From Phaeodactylum tricornutum CCAP 1055/1 (Eukaryota > Bacillariophyta > Bacillariophyceae > Surirellales > Neidiaceae): a DNA stretch of 64,000 bases. The stretch lies in NCBI RefSeq assembly GCF_000150955.2, contig NC_011682.1, forward strand, positions 62,001 to 126,000, written 5' to 3'. Below the pieces are notes generated by a model that worked only from the letters and a program-made list of their open reading frames with translations, made no database searches and was not told the origin of the DNA. The position numbers and the translations under genes were made by a program. This document shows, piece after piece, positions 39,421 through 51,794 of the stretch; positions within the stretch are counted from its first letter, which is position 1; each line of letters begins with the position of its first letter.

Positions 39421-39959
39421 CTGGGTCGGAATTTCTCGGCGACAGAGTGGCGGATTGACGCTGGTAGCTTGCAGCGGCCTCAAAACGAGCGTTGGCAGTC
39501 CGGTTAGTGGGGAGTGGGGAGAGATAAGGGAGGCAAGTGTCTGGGCTGATCCGGCTTTCTGGGTCGGAATTTCTCGGCGACAGAGTGGCGGATTGACGCT
39601 ATTTTTCTACAATCGGACAGGCCGTTTGAGACGTTTTATCAGGCTTCCGCGTCGGTAAAGAGTATTCCTTCTAGTAAGAGGTAGCTTGCAGCGGCCTCAA
39701 AACAAACGTTGGCAGTCCGGTTAGTGGGGAGTGGGGAGAGATAAGGGAGGCAAGTGTCTGGGCTGATCCGGCTTTCTGGGTCGGAATTTCTCGGCGACAG
39801 AGGGCGGATTGACGCTATTTTTCTACAATCGGACAGGCCGTTTGAGACGTTTTATCAGGCTTCCACGTTGGTAAAGAGTATTCCTTCTAGTAAGAGGTAG
39901 CTTGCAGCGGCCTCAAAACGAGCGTTGGCAGTCCGGTTAGTGGGGAGTGGGGAGAGATA
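39421..39959. repeat. Tandem repeat array, unit about 217 bp
   Basis: The unit starting GGTAGCTTGCAGCGG recurs at 39463, 39680 and 39896 (spacing 217 and 216 bp). The sub-block beginning CTGGGTCGGAATTTCTCGG recurs at ~39421, 39560 and 39777. The first unit lacks the ~75-bp middle block (ATTTTTCTACAATCGG...) present in the others, and the last unit is cut off. Copies are nearly identical, which points to recent amplification. Confidence 0.9.
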
Positions 39960-41871
<1,912 letters not shown>

Positions 41872-41896
41872 TTCCTTCCGGCTCTGCTTTTAGACA

Positions 41897-42130
41897 CTTG
41901 TGCAAAAATATTAGACCAAGCTACGATCCGCCAATGCCCACGGACACAATATTCCGGACCCGCTTACCAATCTATTCTCAGATTTTCCCCGAAGGAACAC
42001 CATCGGTTAAGACTCTGGCTTGATCCAGCACCTGGTGTACTTCTGCAATCACGTCAACTCCATCCACCTTGACAGCACCGGTCAATGCACGCTCTACTCG
42101 CTCAAGGACTGCCCGGTCTTTGATAAAGAC
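41897..42130 (-). pseudogene. Fragment of glucose-6-phosphate isomerase
   Basis: The reverse strand reads KDRAVLERVERALTGAVKV, VIAEVHQVLDQARVL and IGKRVRNIVSVGIGGS followed by LGLIFLHK. This matches the PGI N-terminal region ahead of and across the GIGGSxLGP sugar-phosphate-binding motif. Three in-frame stops interrupt it, and it begins and ends abruptly at about 80 codons out of a normal ~550. It lies tail to tail with the decayed DHFR-TS copy, ~100 bp away. It is a clear relic with no product. Confidence 0.8.
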
Positions 42131-42881
42131 TCACTCATACGATAATTATTTTTTCAAGCAAATTTGACCTTCGCAATTCAGCTCTTTGTCCAGATCCGAG
42201 CCACTAGCATCGGTAATATTACAAATTTAATCAATATATGCAAGTGTATACTAGTATGAATTTTTCAAAAATTGATGAGATCGAACTCGAAAAAGTGAAA
42301 ATTAAGATTCCGTTGTCGAGCAGCTTACAAGTGGAGGTGTATGAGGGAGAGATTTTCTCGTAGATGTCGTACCGTGACGTGGTGAGTGTGGCGGATAATA
42401 GGATTTGATGATGTCACCACGTTGCCTGAGATGAGTAATGTAAGAAACCAATTTAGTGTTACATGGATGTAAGCGTGAGCCTAGAGTGTAAAAATATCAT
42501 TTTGTTGGACAGATTATATAAGAGTGTAAATTGTACTTTTGCCCCGCCAACTTTTAAATAAATTCGAATCTCGAGCACGCGGATGTTCGGCGATTTCCGT
42601 TTCCACACCCCGCGCTCAGACACTCCAATTGCGGCATGGACCTAACGAGAATCGTATCAAATTTACCGAATGTGTCTTTTCCAGTTAGGTAGTCTTGTTC
42701 AAAAGACCGGCAAAGTACTTTGTTTATTTCGAGCACAACGGATATTTCATGTATAAACAAGCAATATTGTACGACCATCGCTCACGCCATCGGACTAGAG
42801 GTGTGTCAGCTTGACGATATACTTTTGACCGATTGATTATCGCACTACATCCTTGTTCCAACAACTTGGTGACCAGCCATT
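42131..42881. other. AT-rich intergenic region
   Basis: It contains the right copy of the 39-bp inverted pair (42364-42402). A TATATAA-like box lies at ~42514-42521 and AAATAAA near 42556. No gene is seen. Confidence 0.5.
42364..42402 (+). repeat. 39-bp sequence, right copy of an inverted pair
   Basis: This is a perfect inverted match to 38890-38928. On this strand it reads MSYRDVVSVADNR and then reaches a stop within two codons. Confidence 0.85.
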
Positions 42882-44243
42882 ATGCAGCTGCACTCTCTTT
42901 CCAAAATCCTGCTGTTGCTGGTAATCGTTCACCGTTCGCACGGTCAATTTCCACAAGTCAAGGATCGCCATTCTTTGACAGAAGAAGACTATCTCCGACA
43001 GCAACCGTCGCTTCTCCGGGGTAGTTCTAATCTACCGCTCTCGCGTTCCAATCTCTTGGTTAGACAACGGAATAGCTTTGGTCAACACCAGCAACGAACG
43101 CGGAGAGAAAAGGAAGACGAGGATGACGACGACCAAGACGATGAGATCGATCAGCCTGAAACCGATGAGCTCTCGTCCGACTTTCCCACAGGTATGCCCA
43201 GCGTTGTCGATTCTCCGATGAACGAATCTCCGGGCGACCAACCTTCGTCGTCCCCACGAGCGATTCCGTTGGAGCCATTTTCGTTGAAGGTGCAGAATTC
43301 CGACGAGTGGGATGTGGATTTGGCCACGGATTCGCTCGAAAAGTACTTATTCACCAATCTCGTCGTCGAAAATGGAGTCGAATCGGTTACTTTGAACTTG
43401 GTCGATGTGGTGGTAGATTCCGTGAACGATGTGGCGACTTCCTTGACGTCAACGGAACCGAATACCCGACGAGCGCTGCAGTCACAAAATGTAACGCGCA
43501 GTTTGACGACCCTGGAATACCAGGGCACAGTAACCGTGATGGAGTCCGAAACCACTGTTGCACCAGCAGACAACAAAGAGTCCTTGTGGTCCCAGCAATC
43601 GCGGCTGCTGCAAGACAATGCCGACGTAGTCAGCACCGTCGTAAATCAGAACCAAGGTAACCCTGCGATTCTCGTCGGCGTGGCGGTTGGTGTCGACGGC
43701 TCATCGTCGGCAGCGTCCAATGCAGACGCGAACGACGAAGGCCCACGGACTGGATTGGCAGTTGGATTGACGTTCCTGTTCTTGGCAATGGCGGTGGGTG
43801 GTCTGGTCTACTGGAAGCGTCGGCATCGCCAGCTCGGAGAGCCGGAGGCGCCGAAAGAAATGGCGGCATCTAGTGACGATTCGGATTCCTCTCCAACCGG
43901 CGACAAGGACGGCTTGCATTCCGGCAACCGCAGCAGCGCTGTAACGACCACGGCTCGAGAAACGGACCACGATTCCGACGATGACGACGTGGACTGGGTT
44001 GCGGGGAAGAAGCCGTTGTACAACATGCTTTCCATCGTTCGGCCCTCCGTTTCCACTGACGCGAGACGAGCGGTTCATACCAACCCGTGGCTGTCGCCGA
44101 GCAGCAGCGACGATCTCCGTCCCGACACGCTCGAATACTGCGCGAGCGACGATTCATCCCTTTATACGAGTAACACGACGAGCCCCCAGGGCGGCGCCAG
44201 TGACGACGGATGGGAACTAGCCCTCGGTCAAGGCCAATTTTAG
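42882..44243 (+). CDS. Signal-peptide single-TM protein of the RRxL ectodomain family
   Basis: The product is 453 aa, from an ATG. The signal peptide is ~1-21 (KILLLLVIVHRSHG). A charged, Asp/Glu-rich spacer follows. The ectodomain at ~132-265 begins PFSLKVQN, has the helix DLATDSLEKYLFTNL, the strand SVTLNLVDVV, then the basic site NTRRALQSQN (~194) and LEYQGTVTVM. It aligns block for block with the protein at 45011 (PFAVKVVN, KSLEDYLEANI, RRRTRNLQ, LQYTGLVAL). The TM helix is at ~290-310, followed by KRRHR. The acidic Ser-rich tail has no PDZ domain. It is a likely surface or endomembrane protein; its partner is unknown. Confidence 0.82.
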   Translation: MQLHSLSKILLLLVIVHRSHGQFPQVKDRHSLTEEDYLRQQPSLLRGSSNLPLSRSNLLVRQRNSFGQHQQRTRREKEDEDDDDQDDEIDQPETDELSSDFPTGMPSVVDSPMNESPGDQPSSSPRAIPLEPFSLKVQNSDEWDVDLATDSLEKYLFTNLVVENGVESVTLNLVDVVVDSVNDVATSLTSTEPNTRRALQSQNVTRSLTTLEYQGTVTVMESETTVAPADNKESLWSQQSRLLQDNADVVSTVVNQNQGNPAILVGVAVGVDGSSSAASNADANDEGPRTGLAVGLTFLFLAMAVGGLVYWKRRHRQLGEPEAPKEMAASSDDSDSSPTGDKDGLHSGNRSSAVTTTARETDHDSDDDDVDWVAGKKPLYNMLSIVRPSVSTDARRAVHTNPWLSPSSSDDLRPDTLEYCASDDSSLYTSNTTSPQGGASDDGWELALGQGQF

Positions 44244-45010
44244 TGTGTACAACAAAGAGTCAAATAATTACACGGTTTTCACGGAAGACAGACGACTACC
44301 ATGCGATTCTGAGAGGCTGTGACTGTAAGGGAACGTTTCGTCATTAGTGTTATATTGACCTAGAATCAAAGAAAGACCAATGTTATTTGCAATGGGCCTT
44401 TGACAACGATCGAGGACTAGAATTTGGGAGGGTGGAATGGTCTTTTTCTATCATCTGGTCTTTTTCTATCATCCGGGTTTCTCACTCAAACGACAGAAGC
44501 ATTGGCTTCCTAATGGCGAGCCGGTTCTCGTGGGTCGTATAGACGGCGCAACGTTACCTCGGTGAATTCCGCTGTGTTCCAAATTTTCGCAAGGATTCCG
44601 AACTTTGAGGTACCCGGAAATGCTATGTACCTATGGTCGGTAGGCACCGGAAAGGCTGAGGGACGCCCGCCTAGCCCCAACTGCCGTTCCAAACCCTGTA
44701 TTCGTCGAGTTCCCCTTCCGGCCGGCTTGACGTCCCGCGAACCAGTGAGAACTAGGTATAGACGGAACAAAGAGTATTAGTAGTACGTTTACCGGTACAT
44801 ACCGTACTATACAGAGTTAGCAGTACTCTAGTTATACGACTACCAATCCCCAACCACAAACTTGCAGTAACAGTGTCGTCTCCTTCAGGTACAGCAACTT
44901 CCTTTGTTCATCCTTTTCGCCCCTTTCCATCTTTCGATCCAACTTTTGATCAATCCTACTTTTTCGTTGCATTCTAGCTGTTACTTACGGGTCGTACAGA
45001 GCACTTTGTC
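44244..45010. other. Intergenic region
   Basis: No gene is seen. A perfect 18-bp direct duplication (TGGTCTTTTTCTATCATC) lies at 44438-44473. The segment 44870-45005 is the likely promoter and leader of the next gene. Confidence 0.55.
44438..44473. repeat. Perfect tandem duplication of 18 bp
   Basis: Two adjacent identical 18-bp units, probably replication slippage. Confidence 0.85.
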
Positions 45011-47125
45011 ATGAAAGGTGTTGCTATGGAATCAAGGAGACGAACTTCTTTGGTAATTTCGTCAGTTCCTTCTCTCCACCGTCGCCGTCGTTCAGGGGCT
45101 GCATTCCCCGCACTGTTGCTGCTTCTTCTCGCGGCGGTGCTCCGAACCACCACGGCAAAAGTCCGGGGGTTCCCTACGGATGTCCAGATTCGTCACCGTC
45201 GCCTAGCCAGAGACAAGCTTCCCGATGGTGCCACGGAGATGCCAACGACCAAGCCGACCATGGCTCCGTTGGTCGCTCCTACTGTTAGTCCTGAAGATGC
45301 CTCCACCATTGTCATTACATCCTTTCCGACTCGCGCTCCCACCGAGCAGCCCGGAACGCGGGACGAATCAACCCTAGCACCCACGGACGTCATTTTGTCG
45401 CAGATACGGCCTTTGCAGCCCTTTGCCGTGAAGGTAGTTAACAACACCGCACTGGACGAGGCTGTTTTGACGAAATCTTTGGAAGATTATTTGGAAGCGA
45501 ATATACCCAACGCGCAGTCGGTGAACCTGGTCCTCACCATTCCCTCTCGTCGCCGCACCCGGAATCTCCAAACCGCTGACGCGATTGAATTACAGTACAC
45601 CGGATTGGTCGCGCTGGAAGCGGACAACAACGGAGCGGGCGCACTCTATCCAACGTCGGCGGAATTGGTGGCGACGCAAACGCGAGTTTTGCAAGATATC
45701 GACGCCGTCAACGAGGCCGTCAACGCCGATCAGCCCCAAGACGTTGTAATTGCCGACGTCGTCGTCGAGGAACAGGCTGCCGTGGAGCCACCCGTCACCG
45801 ACGAGCCCGAGTCATCCAACGCCGCTGGAATCGTCGGCGGTATACTAGGGGCTCTTTTTGTCGTGGTACTCATCTTTACCTGTTGGGTATATGGACGAGC
45901 CCGTAAGGAACACCAAAACAAGCAGAATAAGCGTTCCCCACCGCCACCGCCCTCGCCACCGCCGCGATCGTCACCACCGCGATCGTCACGGTCGTCACCC
46001 CAGCGGGCAGCCTCCATACCGGTCGACCTCGACGAGGAATACGACCATTCCGAGTATTCCAACCAGGCGCTTTGCGAACAAGACATAGAAGTAGCGTCCA
46101 ATAGGGAGTCCTACTACGAGGAAGAGCAATCCGGCAGGGAATTCTACTACGATGATGACAAAGAGGAAGTGGAATCCGCCCAAGTTTTATACAAAGACGA
46201 ATCCGAAAACGGAATTCAAGATAAAACTGAACCCGTGTCGCAGGATGTTGAAGTGCAAAAGTTAGGAACGGCCTGGCTCGTGACTACCAAGAAGACGCTC
46301 ACCGATGACGATGAAGCCCGGTCCGACTCGGATGCCAGCATGGACGGCTACTCAATCTACGATGCCGAAAATTACGCCTCGCAATCAACCCAACGCCACG
46401 TATCGGCGGCAGCGATAACGGAACGCCCTGTCAAGGCGGCATCAGCCAGACGCCCCGCTTCAGCATCGAGAGCGGGACGCACGCTGGTGGCGAGCGCCAG
46501 ACCAGCCAGGGCGACTCGCTCCGTTTCTAAGGGTGACCGCGCGTCCGACAACGAATCTGTCTTTACTTACGCCGACGTGGGTACCGACGACTCTATCTAT
46601 ACCTACGGCCAAGGATTGATACGGGGCCAACCAAATAGCGTGCTCTCCGGGCAAACACTTGACTCCTACAACGGAGCCACCGAAGCGGGCGAATCTTCCC
46701 TCACTGCCGGTTCTCCTCCCTACCAGAGACAGCCAGTTGCACCGAGAGCCTCCTCTGTACGGCAAAGAGCCGCCAATAATTACGGCGTCAATTCCCCAAA
46801 TGTCGCCTCCAACATGTCCAGCCCCCGTCAAGTCTCGCGTATGACGCCGGTTACAGTCCAGAGAAGCGATGCCACCGACGACATGAGTCAGCCATCAGAC
46901 GAAGCCCAGGACGAGTTGGACCGCGATTTGAACGGCTTTGCGAACGAGTTGGAGCGTGCCAAGCTCCGGGCCAGGGTATCCGCGTCGACACTTACATCCC
47001 CGCGGTCTCGTCGACCTTCGCCCAATTTCGCCGACAACGATCAAGAGCAACCTTCGGCCATGTCAAGACATGCGCGTCCCACACGAAGCTCCGTGCAGGA
47101 ATCGCGCAACCAGGTGTTCCGGTGA
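45011..47125 (+). CDS. Large signal-peptide single-TM protein of the RRxL ectodomain family
   Basis: The product is 704 aa, from an ATG. A long basic N-region is followed by a hydrophobic core at ~32-44 (FPALLLLLLAAVL). A Thr/Pro-rich stretch comes next (TKPTMAPLVAPTVSP, ~79-93). The ectodomain at ~135-250 aligns with that of 42882 and carries SRRRTRNLQT at ~179-188. The TM helix is at ~272-294 (AGIVGGILGALFVVVLIF). It is followed by a polyproline/Arg-Ser run (PPPPPSPPPRSSPPRSS), an acidic Glu/Tyr-rich section and a long Ser/Arg tail without a PDZ domain. The Pro run could bind SH3 or WW-type modules, which is inference. It lies in tandem with 42882, 767 bp downstream. Confidence 0.82.
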   Translation: MKGVAMESRRRTSLVISSVPSLHRRRRSGAAFPALLLLLLAAVLRTTTAKVRGFPTDVQIRHRRLARDKLPDGATEMPTTKPTMAPLVAPTVSPEDASTIVITSFPTRAPTEQPGTRDESTLAPTDVILSQIRPLQPFAVKVVNNTALDEAVLTKSLEDYLEANIPNAQSVNLVLTIPSRRRTRNLQTADAIELQYTGLVALEADNNGAGALYPTSAELVATQTRVLQDIDAVNEAVNADQPQDVVIADVVVEEQAAVEPPVTDEPESSNAAGIVGGILGALFVVVLIFTCWVYGRARKEHQNKQNKRSPPPPPSPPPRSSPPRSSRSSPQRAASIPVDLDEEYDHSEYSNQALCEQDIEVASNRESYYEEEQSGREFYYDDDKEEVESAQVLYKDESENGIQDKTEPVSQDVEVQKLGTAWLVTTKKTLTDDDEARSDSDASMDGYSIYDAENYASQSTQRHVSAAAITERPVKAASARRPASASRAGRTLVASARPARATRSVSKGDRASDNESVFTYADVGTDDSIYTYGQGLIRGQPNSVLSGQTLDSYNGATEAGESSLTAGSPPYQRQPVAPRASSVRQRAANNYGVNSPNVASNMSSPRQVSRMTPVTVQRSDATDDMSQPSDEAQDELDRDLNGFANELERAKLRARVSASTLTSPRSRRPSPNFADNDQEQPSAMSRHARPTRSSVQESRNQVFR

Positions 47126-47404
47126 AGTTTCGTCCAAATGACCGGTCCTATGATGGTAATCCTCGCTCGAGTTTACCCGCCAAGGGTAATCCTACCCATG
47201 TTATCTGTAGCCATGCGTCTATCTTTATCGATCAATTTTAATGAATTGGAGCTTCTTCTCTGACGGTAGTCTAGGGTTTTGTTCCCCCATACGCAAAAGA
47301 CTTGCTATGTTATTTTAGGTTGATGAAGACCTTGCGTATATAGGTATGCAAATGTGCGTTTTCAGCACACCATGTCACGTGAAAGGAGTAGCTGTAGCTA
47401 GTCG

Positions 47405-50400
47405 ATGACTGTGAAAGACCCGGTACCAAAAAATGAAGCAAAAGCGACTAACTGTGCAACATCCTTTACAGTTAGGAATACCTATCTACTTCAGCAGCGA
47501 CACCCTATATTTAGTACTATGGAACTTTCTGGAAAAAACGTGAGAATTTTGCATGTGAGCTACCTCTTCTTCCGGAATGTATTACGATTACCCAGCATTA
47601 CCATTTCCGCTCGTTCATACGCAATGACGTTAAAAAGTCGCGCTGCCCATGCGGACGAGAAACTTGTCGAACCAGACATTTCGTTGGGACCTCTCCTGGG
47701 GGGAGATGATTTTGAAGATCCGGAAAACAACCACGATGCACTCTCATCGCTACCCTGTGATTACCGCGCTACTGACTCCGGCCTTTGCGACGATATTCCT
47801 TGCCCGGCCAACAATGCCGTACCCTGTAAAGAATGGGAGTATGACTTGCACGGGAAACTCTCCGCCCGGGACGAGGAAGCGCGGCAGATTCAGGAGGCTT
47901 GCCAACGATCGCTTCTGAACCGAACTAACGAGCTGGTTTGGATTGAAGGACCGGACGGTGTGGGGAAAACGACATTGGCCCGCCACGTCGGATGCGGATT
48001 GCATGACATCGGCGGGGCCGCTCTGTTCTTGGAAGGTCGTTGCGACCGATTGCAACGAAACTGGCCTTACACTGCGTACGTAGAAGCCCTTCGTTCTTGG
48101 TCGCTGCTCGCTTTGACTGATCATGAACAAGCTATGGCGATTCGAGAAAGAATGCTATGTAAAATGGAAGAAAAGGAGCTACTGCTGTTGGGATCACTTG
48201 TACCAGAGCTCAACGCCCTCTTTAGTCCAACCTATGCTATTGAAGGCGAGGTGAGCAATTGTGACAAAATGAAAGCGTTCAAGAGGTTCCGATTTCTATT
48301 TCGGGTTTTTCTACGTAGTATAGCAGCATACACCCAGCTTACTGTGCTCTTTCTCGATGATTTTCACAAGGCAGATGAGGCTTCGGTAGAGCTGTTCCAG
48401 TCTCTGTTACTCGAAACCAAGGGCCACGGTATCACTTTTATCATTGCATACAAGGATGACAGTCTTTGCAGGAATAAGAGCCAAGTCTATTTTAGGAACG
48501 TTTCTTCGTTTCGATCCGATAAAGTCACTTTAACCCACATCAAGCTTGATTCGCTGGGAGCACCGGAGATACAAAGCATGTTACGTGATGTACTTCGGTT
48601 GGAGGAACAGGAATGCCAAGCTTTGGGTAGTTTTGTTTTTGGACAGACGAAAGGCAACGTCTTTCGGATACATGAGCTCTTAGAGGCCCTCAAGCAAGAA
48701 AAGTTTCTACGCATTCATTCTGCAGCCAGTTCTTGGTGCTGGGATATGGACGAAATTAATTTAGAGTTTGGAGACGTCCAGAACAGAATTCAATCTAAGG
48801 CTGAACTTCTCTCGGAGGAAACGCTTCGAATCCTCAAGGCCGCAGCTTGCTTAGGAGCAAAGATGGATGACGAATTGCTCATACACTTAATGGAAGGTAA
48901 AGTATTCTGGAGGCGTGTGAGCAAGGCTTTTTGGTCTACTCGGAAAGGCAAGGAGCGTTCGAGTTTGCGCATGACATTGTCCAAGAGACAATTTATGGCA
49001 TGATTCCGTTAAAAAACAAGGAACGGTTTCACTACAGACTTGGTCGGCGATTATGGCGCTGTCTTGATATAGAAATGCTCGACAAATACATCTTTGCTTT
49101 AGTCGGGCAATTCATATTGCTTGATATTGAAACTTCAAGGGATAAGGAAGAATGTGTTGGCATGGCAAAACTTTGCCTTCGCGCGGGTGAGCGAGCAGTG
49201 GAGTTATCTCTCTTTCAGACGGCGAGATCGTATATCACGCACGGGATCAAGTTGCTAGGCACAAACTGTTGGCGCGCTGAATATGATCTTACTTTGGCGC
49301 TGTACAATGCTGCAGCGGAGATCACCTATTGGGCTGCCGATTTTCCCGATGTACACAAAAGGGTGAATGCCATTCTGTCGAAGGCCCGAATTTTCGAGGA
49401 TACTCTCCGGGCACATGTTGCCTTGATACAGGCGCTCGGTAGCAACGACAAAATGGGCGAAGCTGTGCACAAGACGCTCGTTGTACTTGCCGATCTGGAC
49501 ATTTTTATACCTTAGAAACCATCAAGGTCACAGATTCTGAAACAGCTTCGCCGTACATGTTCAATCCTGAAAGGATTTTCGGACGAAAGTTTACTTCGAC
49601 TTCCAGTTATGAACAACTGCACGACACTTGCGTCAATGCAGCTGCTCAACATGGCCTTTTTGTATACGTATCTCGGTCAAATGGATTTATGTCCTTTGAT
49701 TTCATGTAAGATTGTGGAGATGACTGTTGACCATGGTCTCTGTGCTGTTTCTGCTGTTGGCTTCAGCGCTTTCGGCTTAGTTGTCAGCGGTATTGGTGGT
49801 TTAATTGAGGAGGGGGAACGGTATGGGCAGCTTGCTTTGAGGATGTGCGACCAATTTGATGCCAAAGCTTGGTTCTGTCGAACTTCTGCAATTTATTATT
49901 TCTGCATTCATTCGTGGACGCATCCCTTAAAAGAAGGTATCGCACCTTTGAAGCATGCCGCCCAAATCGGTATTGAGACTGGAGATATTGAGTTCGCAAT
50001 GTTTAACGACATTGCCAGCTGCTGTATCAGCTGCGGGGTTGTACCTGTTCCTGAACTTATAGTAACTATTGAAAACCTTTGTGACCGGCTCGAATTCTAC
50101 GGTTTGAGGACAAATCAAAAATTGGTCAAACCCATGCAACAGCTACTCTACAATCTATCGGGCCGCTATTCGGGCAATGCCGCTGTGCTTACTGGAGCTG
50201 TTATGGACTTCGCTCTGGTACACGAGTGGAAGGACACACACGAAACAGTATATCGTTACTCCCACGTTGTTCAGATGGCTCTGGCATGCTTGTTTTGGGA
50301 TTATGAGCGGGCAGCAGAGTCGTCCGAGGCATGCTCAGATCTCATTCAAAGCCCGACTGGAGCGAAGAGCATCCTATTTATACTCATTTTTGAAGTTCTA

Positions 50401-50787
50401 ACTGCGACAGCATTGGCAAGAGCTAAGAAGAAGAAAAGTTGCCCGTTAGCATCTAAGCGACTAAAGTTTTTGAAGGCTTGGGCCCGACTGTCTCCGCTAT
50501 CGTTCGCAGGGCTACAATTTTTAACTGAGGCCGAACTAGCTTGGCTGAAAGGAGACTTTCCGACTGCACTTTTAAAATTTACCTGCAGTGTTGCCTTGTC
50601 GGAAAAGTCTGGCATATTGTTGCTCGTGTGTATAGCCAACGAGAGGGCAGCGTTGGCATGTCTCGACCATGACGATCCAGTCTCTGCAAAGAAGTTCTAC
50701 AATGAGGCTCTGGCGGCTTACACGCATCTGGGGGCAAGTGCAAAAGTTGACCATATTATCTGCGAGTTAGAGAAAAACATAAACTGA
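47405..50787 (+). pseudogene. Broken AAA-ATPase/TPR protein (sensor-kinase or cyclase type)
   Basis: One gene is seen across two frames. The first (47405-49003) has a non-conserved N-terminus, then an AAA_16-type NTPase: Walker A GPDGVGKTT (~47949) and Walker B LTVLFLDDFHKADEAS (~48338). At about 48925 homology moves to the next frame (VYSERQGAFEFAHDIVQET). It continues through a TPR-like helical region to 50787, interrupted by an in-frame TAG at 49513. The segments DHGLCAVSAVGFSAFGLV and HSWTHPLKEGIAPLKHA are typical of the helical part of AAA-containing hybrid kinases and cyclases. No GAF, kinase or cyclase domain follows. It is probably a pseudogene; a sequencing error for the frame change cannot be excluded. 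TGACTGTGA overlaps the first ATG, so translation may begin later. Confidence 0.7.
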
Positions 50788-51198
50788 CCTGGAATTTCAT
50801 TCAAAAGAGATTGTATTCATTCTTATAGTATCTAGCTCCATATATCTTCTTTACTAGTAGAGTCGCTGTGTAGAAATGGAGATAGTTAACTAACTGAAGA
50901 TTCAGTCGTTTCTGATGGTGAATCATCACAAGATTTAGAATACGTAATGCAGACAGACACAACAAACGGCAGTCGTCTGTGCGGAAACGCAGACAGACCA
51001 CCTCACGCTTTTCAAGGTGACATACGAACGACGAGCGACGAACGCTCGTTTGCAGTTAGTCGACGACCATGAGACAGCCAAGCTGACGACGATGTTCAGC
51101 TCCAGCAGCACAACGCGTCAAACTTCGAAATCATATTCGTGTCAGTGGTCGCCGCATATCCTAACGGCAACTGTAAAGAATCCTTTCACAACGAAATC
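50788..51198. other. Intergenic region
   Basis: This is the likely promoter and leader of the LHC-like gene. No other gene is seen. Confidence 0.55.
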
Positions 51199-51603
51199 AT
51201 GCATCACTTCGCGAAAGTTATCCTTCTCGTTTGCGTCGCTATGCTTGCTGCTGTCTATACGGAAGCTTTTGCGACACCTTCCCGGTCCGTGCAGTCTTCA
51301 GCCGTGTCGATTACGAACAGTATGCCTTTCCGCACTTCGGCATTAAATGAACGCCGCTGGAACTTCAATGACGGACAGGCTCCGTGGGGTCTGAAGAAGA
51401 ACGCAGAAATTTGGAATGGACGTGTTGCCCAAATGGCTTTCGTGCTAGTCTTTCTGCAAGAGTTAATTCAGGGCAAGGGTGTTATTCAGGGTCTACAGGA
51501 AGGCGACCCCGTCAATATTGCTAGCGCTGCGGCATTTGCAGTTTTTCTTCTGTCTTTCACGGCATTCTTGGCAATCAAGGGAGACGACGATTATGTGCAA
51601 TAG
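51199..51603 (+). CDS. LHC-like two-helix protein (Lil/SEP/HLIP-type), plastid-targeted
   Basis: The product is 134 aa from the ATG at 51199; the frame extends upstream from a GTG. The N-terminus is a signal peptide (AKVILLVCVAMLAAVYTEA) followed by FATPSRS. That matches the diatom bipartite plastid presequence, with Phe just after the cleavage site. The mature part has the chlorophyll-binding LHC helix EIWNGRVAQMAFVLVFLQEL, carrying the Glu and NGR residues, then QGKGVIQGL. A second hydrophobic helix follows (AAAFAVFLLSFTAFLAI). Proteins of this type sit in thylakoids and take part in photoprotection or chlorophyll handling. It is much shorter than the three-helix antenna proteins. Confidence 0.88.
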   Translation: MHHFAKVILLVCVAMLAAVYTEAFATPSRSVQSSAVSITNSMPFRTSALNERRWNFNDGQAPWGLKKNAEIWNGRVAQMAFVLVFLQELIQGKGVIQGLQEGDPVNIASAAAFAVFLLSFTAFLAIKGDDDYVQ

Positions 51604-51794
51604 ATCAAGAGATAGTAGTAGCAAGACTCTCCCCTGCGGGTTCTGCGGCGATGATCGGAAGCCAGTGCGTCGTCAGAAGCTACCCTACAAAAGGGGGCGT
51701 TCTTAGCCTAATCGTACGCACCGAATTGGATTCTAAACAAATAGCTATAACCTTAACCACATTTTGCGGAACGCTGCCATGTCCAGCTTTTCCA

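Noticed and set aside
42400-42570. LTR-like sequence with TATA-like and AATAAA-like elements
   Set aside because: No second copy, no clear TG...CA ends and no element-coding sequence nearby. Such AT-rich signals are common in spacers.
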